DNA of 64,000 nucleotides, taken from positions 28,458,337 to 28,522,336 of the forward strand of contig OZ026630.1 in the NCBI GenBank assembly GCA_964020975.1. The letters are read 5' to 3'. This stretch comes from Hermodice carunculata (Eukaryota; Annelida; Polychaeta; Eunicida; Amphinomidae). Below are positions 59,940-64,000 of the stretch, one piece after another; positions within the stretch are counted from its first letter, which is position 1; the number at the start of each line of letters is the position of its first letter. The notes under the pieces were generated by a model. It did not search any database, was not told the DNA's origin, and saw only the letters and a list, made by a program, of their open reading frames with translations. The position numbers and the translations under genes were made by a program.

Positions 59940-60763
59940 ATAAGTAAACATTGGAATTCTATCTTTCTTTCTTTGTTCCTTTCTTTCTTTTCTTTCTTCT
60001 TCATGACCAAGTTGGTCTGGAGATTTTCTCAAGTACTATTTTTTTGAAAGCCACCAAACTTACTATGGTGACTGACCTAACCTAGTGAAATTTTGCATCT
60101 CATTTGGAATAGTCATGTTTAAAAGTATGCAAATTAGGGGCAATAAAAACTTTTAAAGCTCCACATCTTCCAAACTATTGCAGATACTCAACATTTCAAT
60201 GTGCAAAGATAGGTTTGTGACACCTGCCAATATAATGGACAGTATAAGTTGTAGAATTTCAAATTATGTTAATAAGGGGCTTTGAAGAATTCCGAAGTTG
60301 AATATCTCCAAAACTATTATACATAGACATACCATCCCAACTTCTATTTATATGTTTGTGGCAAAGCCCCATCCAATGAACCAGGAAACAAAGTTGTAGG
60401 ATTGTAATGTATGCAAATTAGGTAAATATGCAAAATGTAAATCTTGAATAGCTTCAAAACTATTATTGATAGAGGTGCCATTCCTACTTCAATTTATGGG
60501 TTTGTGGCAAAGCCCCATCCAATGAACCATAAAACAATGTTGCAGGCTTTCAATTTATGCAAATACACAAAATTAGAATGTTGAAAAGCTTCAAAACTAT
60601 TATAGACAGTATTCATTAAAGTGTGTGTGTCAGCACACACTTTTCTGTTTTTCTAGGAATTAAAGTGTGTGTGTCAGCACACACTTTTCTGTTTTTCTAG
60701 GAATTCTTTATTAAAGTGTGTGTGTCAGCACACACTTTTCTGTTTTTCTAGGAATTCTTTATT

Positions 60764-60812
<49 letters not shown>

Positions 60813-61020
60813 TTTCTTTCTTTCTTTACCGGCAAATTTGTCCGACATTTCATTTGAAAAGTATTATATGTAGAAACTCCAAACTTGGCACAATTATACT
60901 TCCATGGATAAAGTCTGGCCTTTTTATAATGAGAGGTAATGCGTTTCAAAATTATGCAAATGAGGGCTAATTAAAGTTTTAAATCTTCAATATCTTATAT
61001 ACTATAGTAGATGTGGTTCC
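59940..61020. repeat. Helitron/HINE-like array, first units
   Basis: A CTTT-type tract (59964-60000) is followed by AT-rich modules in which GTTTGTGGCAAAGCCCCATC recurs at 60354 and 60500 (146 bp apart). The stretch ends in three tandem hairpin-plus-CTAG blocks, then a long (CTTT)n tract (60764-60826). A conserved block begins GGCAAATTTGTCCGACATTT at 60831. Confidence 0.6.
60619..60751 (+). repeat. three tandem hairpin+CTAG termini
   Basis: AAGTGTGTGTGTCAGCACAC plus ACTT forms a hairpin, followed about 10 nt later by CTAG. It occurs three times, with CTAG at 60653, 60697 and 60748. A short hairpin about 10 nt before CTRR is the textbook Helitron 3' end. Confidence 0.65.
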
Positions 61021-61039
61021 GAGTGTATAGGAGTTCGAT

Positions 61040-61640
61040 CATAGCAAGGTAAAGGTCAGCTCTAATGTCAAGGTCATGTCAAGGTCAAAGGTCATGTCAA
61101 GGTCAAAGGTCAATTTTAAACCAAAATGTCATTTTTTAGGTCAAGGTTCACTTCAGGTAGAGGTCATCTCAAGGTCAAAGGTCATTTCAAGGTCAAACGC
61201 CACTTTCGGTGCAGGCTTTCTTCTGGCCATAACTTGGTCTATTTTTATCCAATTTTCATCATGTTGGGCTCAAATTGTAGCTATTGTAACCTTGCACATT
61301 TTATATATGTACATGTGACCTCTAAAATTCACAGGTCAAGGTCATTTGGACGTTTGAAAGTTTCATCCAATCATAAAGTGGCCAATCTCCATCCAATTCT
61401 AATTATGTCGGACTCAAATTGTAGGTATTGCTACACTGGACATTTTTATAAGAACATGTAACCTCAAAAAGGCAAAGGTCAAGGTCATTTGGCCCTTTGA
61501 AAGTTTCATCTTGCCATAACTTGGTCAATTTTACTCCGATTTGGTTCATGTCCGGCTCAAATTGTGGGTATTGTAACACTGTGCAATTTACATGTGACCT
61601 GTAAAGGTCAAAGGTCAAGGTCATTTGGACTTTGATATTT
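61040..61640. repeat. AGGTCA-rich segment
   Basis: Dense direct repeats of AGGTCA. Four perfect AGGTCAAAGGTCA (DR1) elements lie at 61082-61094, 61100-61112, 61172-61184 and 61605-61617. Longer blocks ('aaggtcatttggNc', 'gtttcatc', 'ggctcaaattgtaggtattgtaaca') recur about 120-170 bp apart. It is non-coding. Confidence 0.75.
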
Positions 61641-62046
61641 GCATGCAGCCATAAGCTTAATGGAATGTAAAGTACCAAAGGACAAAAGTTGTAGCATATA
61701 ATATTTACAACCTTTGAAGGCACACAGGCAGATTAAAAAAAATCTTTGCCAGTTTCTTTCTTTCTTTCTTTCTTCTTTACCAGCAAATTTGTCCGACACT
61801 TTTCTCAGACACTATTATACATAGAAACTGCAAACTTGGCATGATTGTACCTACATATAAGGAGTTTGGCCGTTTAATACACAGAAATGCAGATGTTTAA
61901 AATTATGCAAATTAGGGGCATTTGAAATTTTAAATCTTGAATTACTTCAAAGCTATAATAGAAAGAGATGCCATTCCAACTTCTACTCCTGTGTTATGGA
62001 ATAGTTGTACATTGCCATACTAATATGCTTTGAAGACACACACACT

Positions 62047-62077
62047 GATTTGCTATGCAGCAAATCATTTTTTCTAG
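62047..62077 (+). repeat. hairpin+CTAG terminus
   Basis: GATTTGCT-ATGC-AGCAAATC is a perfect 8-bp stem with a 4-nt loop. CTAG follows 7 nt later, then a (CTTT)n tract. The same arrangement recurs at 63455-63485. Confidence 0.65.
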
Positions 62078-63119
62078 TTTCTTTCTTTCTTTCTTTCTTC
62101 TTTCTTTCTTTCTTTCTTTCTTTCTTTACAGGCAAATTTGTCCGACATTTCATTTGAAAAGTATAACACGTAGAAACTCCAAACTTGGCACAATTATACT
62201 TCTACAGATAAAGTCTGGCCTTTTTATAATGCGATGTCATTCTTTTCAAAATTATGCAAATGAGGGCTAATTAAAGTTTTAAATCTTCAATATGTTATAT
62301 AGCTGTGGAGCTGGCTCTGATATGTGTCTGCCACCCCACCAAACACACATGACCAGTGACAGTGAATGATTGGTATCAAATGGCCAGCGTATTCCAAAGT
62401 CCTGGCAAGTGTAACCACATCAAAATAAACCCTACCCTTTCCTCCTTAAGTTTATGTGTATTTTATTACCCCCAATAGATTTCACTCATAATCCACAGCC
62501 TTTATCAACACCGTAAGACCTGTGGGACATTTTTACAGGGGTGTCACATCTCAATTAAACTGCAAACAAGCCATAATCCTGGTATATATTTTACAAGATG
62601 TGACATCAAAATGACCCTTTGAAAATGCGGCATGCCTTGACTCATTCAGGACAGAAGTCTTCATTTACTGTCAGTAAAATTTGTATCAAAGGGATATACT
62701 GAGTATTCTTATCTTTTAAATGAGGGGGTTCTGATTTAAAATTTCTGACAATCATAATAGAATATAATATCTGCTCATGATTTGTGATATTCTGACCTTT
62801 TTTATTTGTTTCACACATTGTATTAGCAATGGAAATTTGAAAGAAGAAGCAAGCAGCATATCCTTTGGGTTCATCACTGAATGAGTTAATTTTGTCATAT
62901 AAACATTGGCTGCATTGATTGAATGGCTATGTCTGTTTGGTAATTTAATTTCAAGTTAATGTTTTCTTTTTGGAGACTGATCAGTCAGTTCAGTGGCTCT
63001 TAAAGAAAACATTTTGGGCTACATTATTTATATACAATTACACAGTCCAGGAAATGCTCAAGATCCCTGCTCATGCATTCTATCATTAAAGTGTGTGTGT
63101 GTCAACACACACTTTTCTT

Positions 63120-63154
<35 letters not shown>

Positions 63155-63454
63155 TTCTTTCTTTCTTTCTTTCTTACTGAATTTGAAATTTTCAATCTTG
63201 AATATCTTCAACAGTATAATAGAGATGTCATTCCAACTTCTACTAGGGGTTGTTGACCATTGGCATCAAATCACCTAATGAATTAAAAATAAAAGTTGTA
63301 GCAATTTAAATTATGTAAAAAAGCACCATTAGAAATTTTAAATCTTGAATAACTTCAAAGCTAGAATAGATAGAGATGCCATTCCAACTTCTACTCCTGT
63401 TTTATTGAATAGTTGTACATTGCCATAGCAATATGCTTTGAAGACACACACACT

Positions 63455-63485
63455 GATTTGCTATGCAGCAAATCATCTTTCCTAG
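63455..63485 (+). repeat. hairpin+CTAG terminus
   Basis: Same stem-loop as at 62047, with CTAG at 63482-63485 and a (CTTT)n tract directly after. Upstream, 'gaagacacacacact' is also shared by both copies. Confidence 0.65.
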
Positions 63486-63509
63486 TTCTTTCTTTCTTTC
63501 TTTCTTTCT

Positions 63510-63569
<60 letters not shown>

Positions 63570-63760
63570 TACAGGCAAATTTGTCCGACATTTCATTTGA
63601 AAATAATAATACATAGAAACTCCAAACTTGGCACAATTATACTTCTATAGATAAAGGCTGGCCTTTTTATAATGAGAGGTCATGCTTTTCAAAATTATGC
63701 AAATGAGGGCTAATTAATGTTTTAAATCTTCAATATGTTATATAGTATACAGTGCATTCC

Positions 63761-64000
63761 ACCTAACCTGAGCTTTGGGGGCCGTCTCATTAGTTGTGAC
63801 CACAGGGCTGGTGGGCCAAACAGCCTATCACTGATCTCTTTGCCCTGCCACTCAACCCGGCTGCTATAATTAGTGGTGTTTGTAAACAGGTCCACATGGG
63901 TGCTGCTGTAGACATTTATATGGGTTTTATTTTCACTTTTGTAGCGTCAGATAATTGGATTTTTTACAAAATAATCCCGCTGCAGGGACACCATTTTACT
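63761..64000. other. no supported gene
   Basis: Slightly more GC-rich than the array before it. No domain or repeat was recognised before the window ends. Confidence 0.4.

Larger units (their letters stand above)
61751..63760. repeat. Helitron/HINE-like array, further units
   Basis: The block starting GGCAAATTTGTCCGACATTT (or a close variant) recurs at 61782, 62131 and 63574, each directly after a (CTTT)n tract and followed by 'gaaactccaaacttggcac' and 'aattatgcaaatgaggg'. Units end in a hairpin GATTTGCTATGCAGCAAATC followed by CTAG (62047-62077 and 63455-63485). A further GTGTGTGTGTCAACACACAC palindrome lies at 63090. 62310-63080 is unrelated unassigned sequence inside the array. Confidence 0.6.

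Noticed and set aside
60669-63636. Frames with Leu-Ser-Phe or Lys-Glu-Arg runs
   Set aside because: Products of the (CTTT)n tracts.
1-64000. tRNA, rRNA and CRISPR-like structures
   Set aside because: I looked for cloverleaf-type A/B boxes, rRNA-like stretches and spaced identical repeats. The only regularly spaced repeats are the ~147-bp units, which are eukaryotic interspersed repeats and not CRISPR arrays.

Overview
This window looks like nuclear DNA from a marine invertebrate, most likely a lophotrochozoan such as a mollusc or brachiopod. The clues are an AT-rich background, abundant microsatellites, interspersed families opening with AACAAGAGGCCC or built of GGTCAAGGTCA modules, and a dense mix of DIRS, Tc1, piggyBac, CR1-like and Helitron-like elements. 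The species is inferred from repeat style only. I found no intact host gene. Almost everything recognisable is a mobile element, a relic of one, or a non-coding repeat.

Layout. 1-12 kb: a LINE scrap, a near-intact Tc1 transposon (715-2244) with perfect 31-bp ends, TTAA-ended MITEs, and a GGTCA-type composite repeat (5596-8627) split by a 1.74-kb TTAA-flanked insertion; a second repeat family follows at 9400-10078. 12.7-16 kb: pieces of at least two CR1-like LINEs. 16-22 kb: two TTAA MITEs and a 1.9-kb element made of ~147-bp units with a three-unit, 443-bp higher-order period. 22.9-24.6 kb: a broken THAP zinc finger and a DUF3504-like (Crypton-related) relic. 25.9-26.3 kb: two strong inverted repeats. 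27.4-34.1 kb: a fossil DIRS retroelement with inverted ends and an internal complementary region. 34.4-36.1 kb: a broken piggyBac transposase. 36-49 kb: mostly unassigned sequence with MITEs, a GC-rich repeat, a GIY-YIG endonuclease relic and a LINE tail. 49.4-51.3 kb: an AGCTCAGCTGAC-bounded composite. 51.7-58.5 kb: a second copy of the ~147-bp-unit element, split by a second fossil DIRS. 58.6-64 kb: more ~150-bp modules, a cluster of AGGTCA motifs, and an array whose units end in a hairpin plus CTAG followed by CTTT tracts, resembling Helitron/HINE 3' ends.

The genes do not work together as a pathway; the window records layered insertion. The most interesting pattern is that several sequence-unrelated non-coding families are built from modules of about 145-150 bp, close to the DNA length in a nucleosome core. 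Several of them also carry many TCAAGGTCA or AGGTCA nuclear-receptor-type half-sites.
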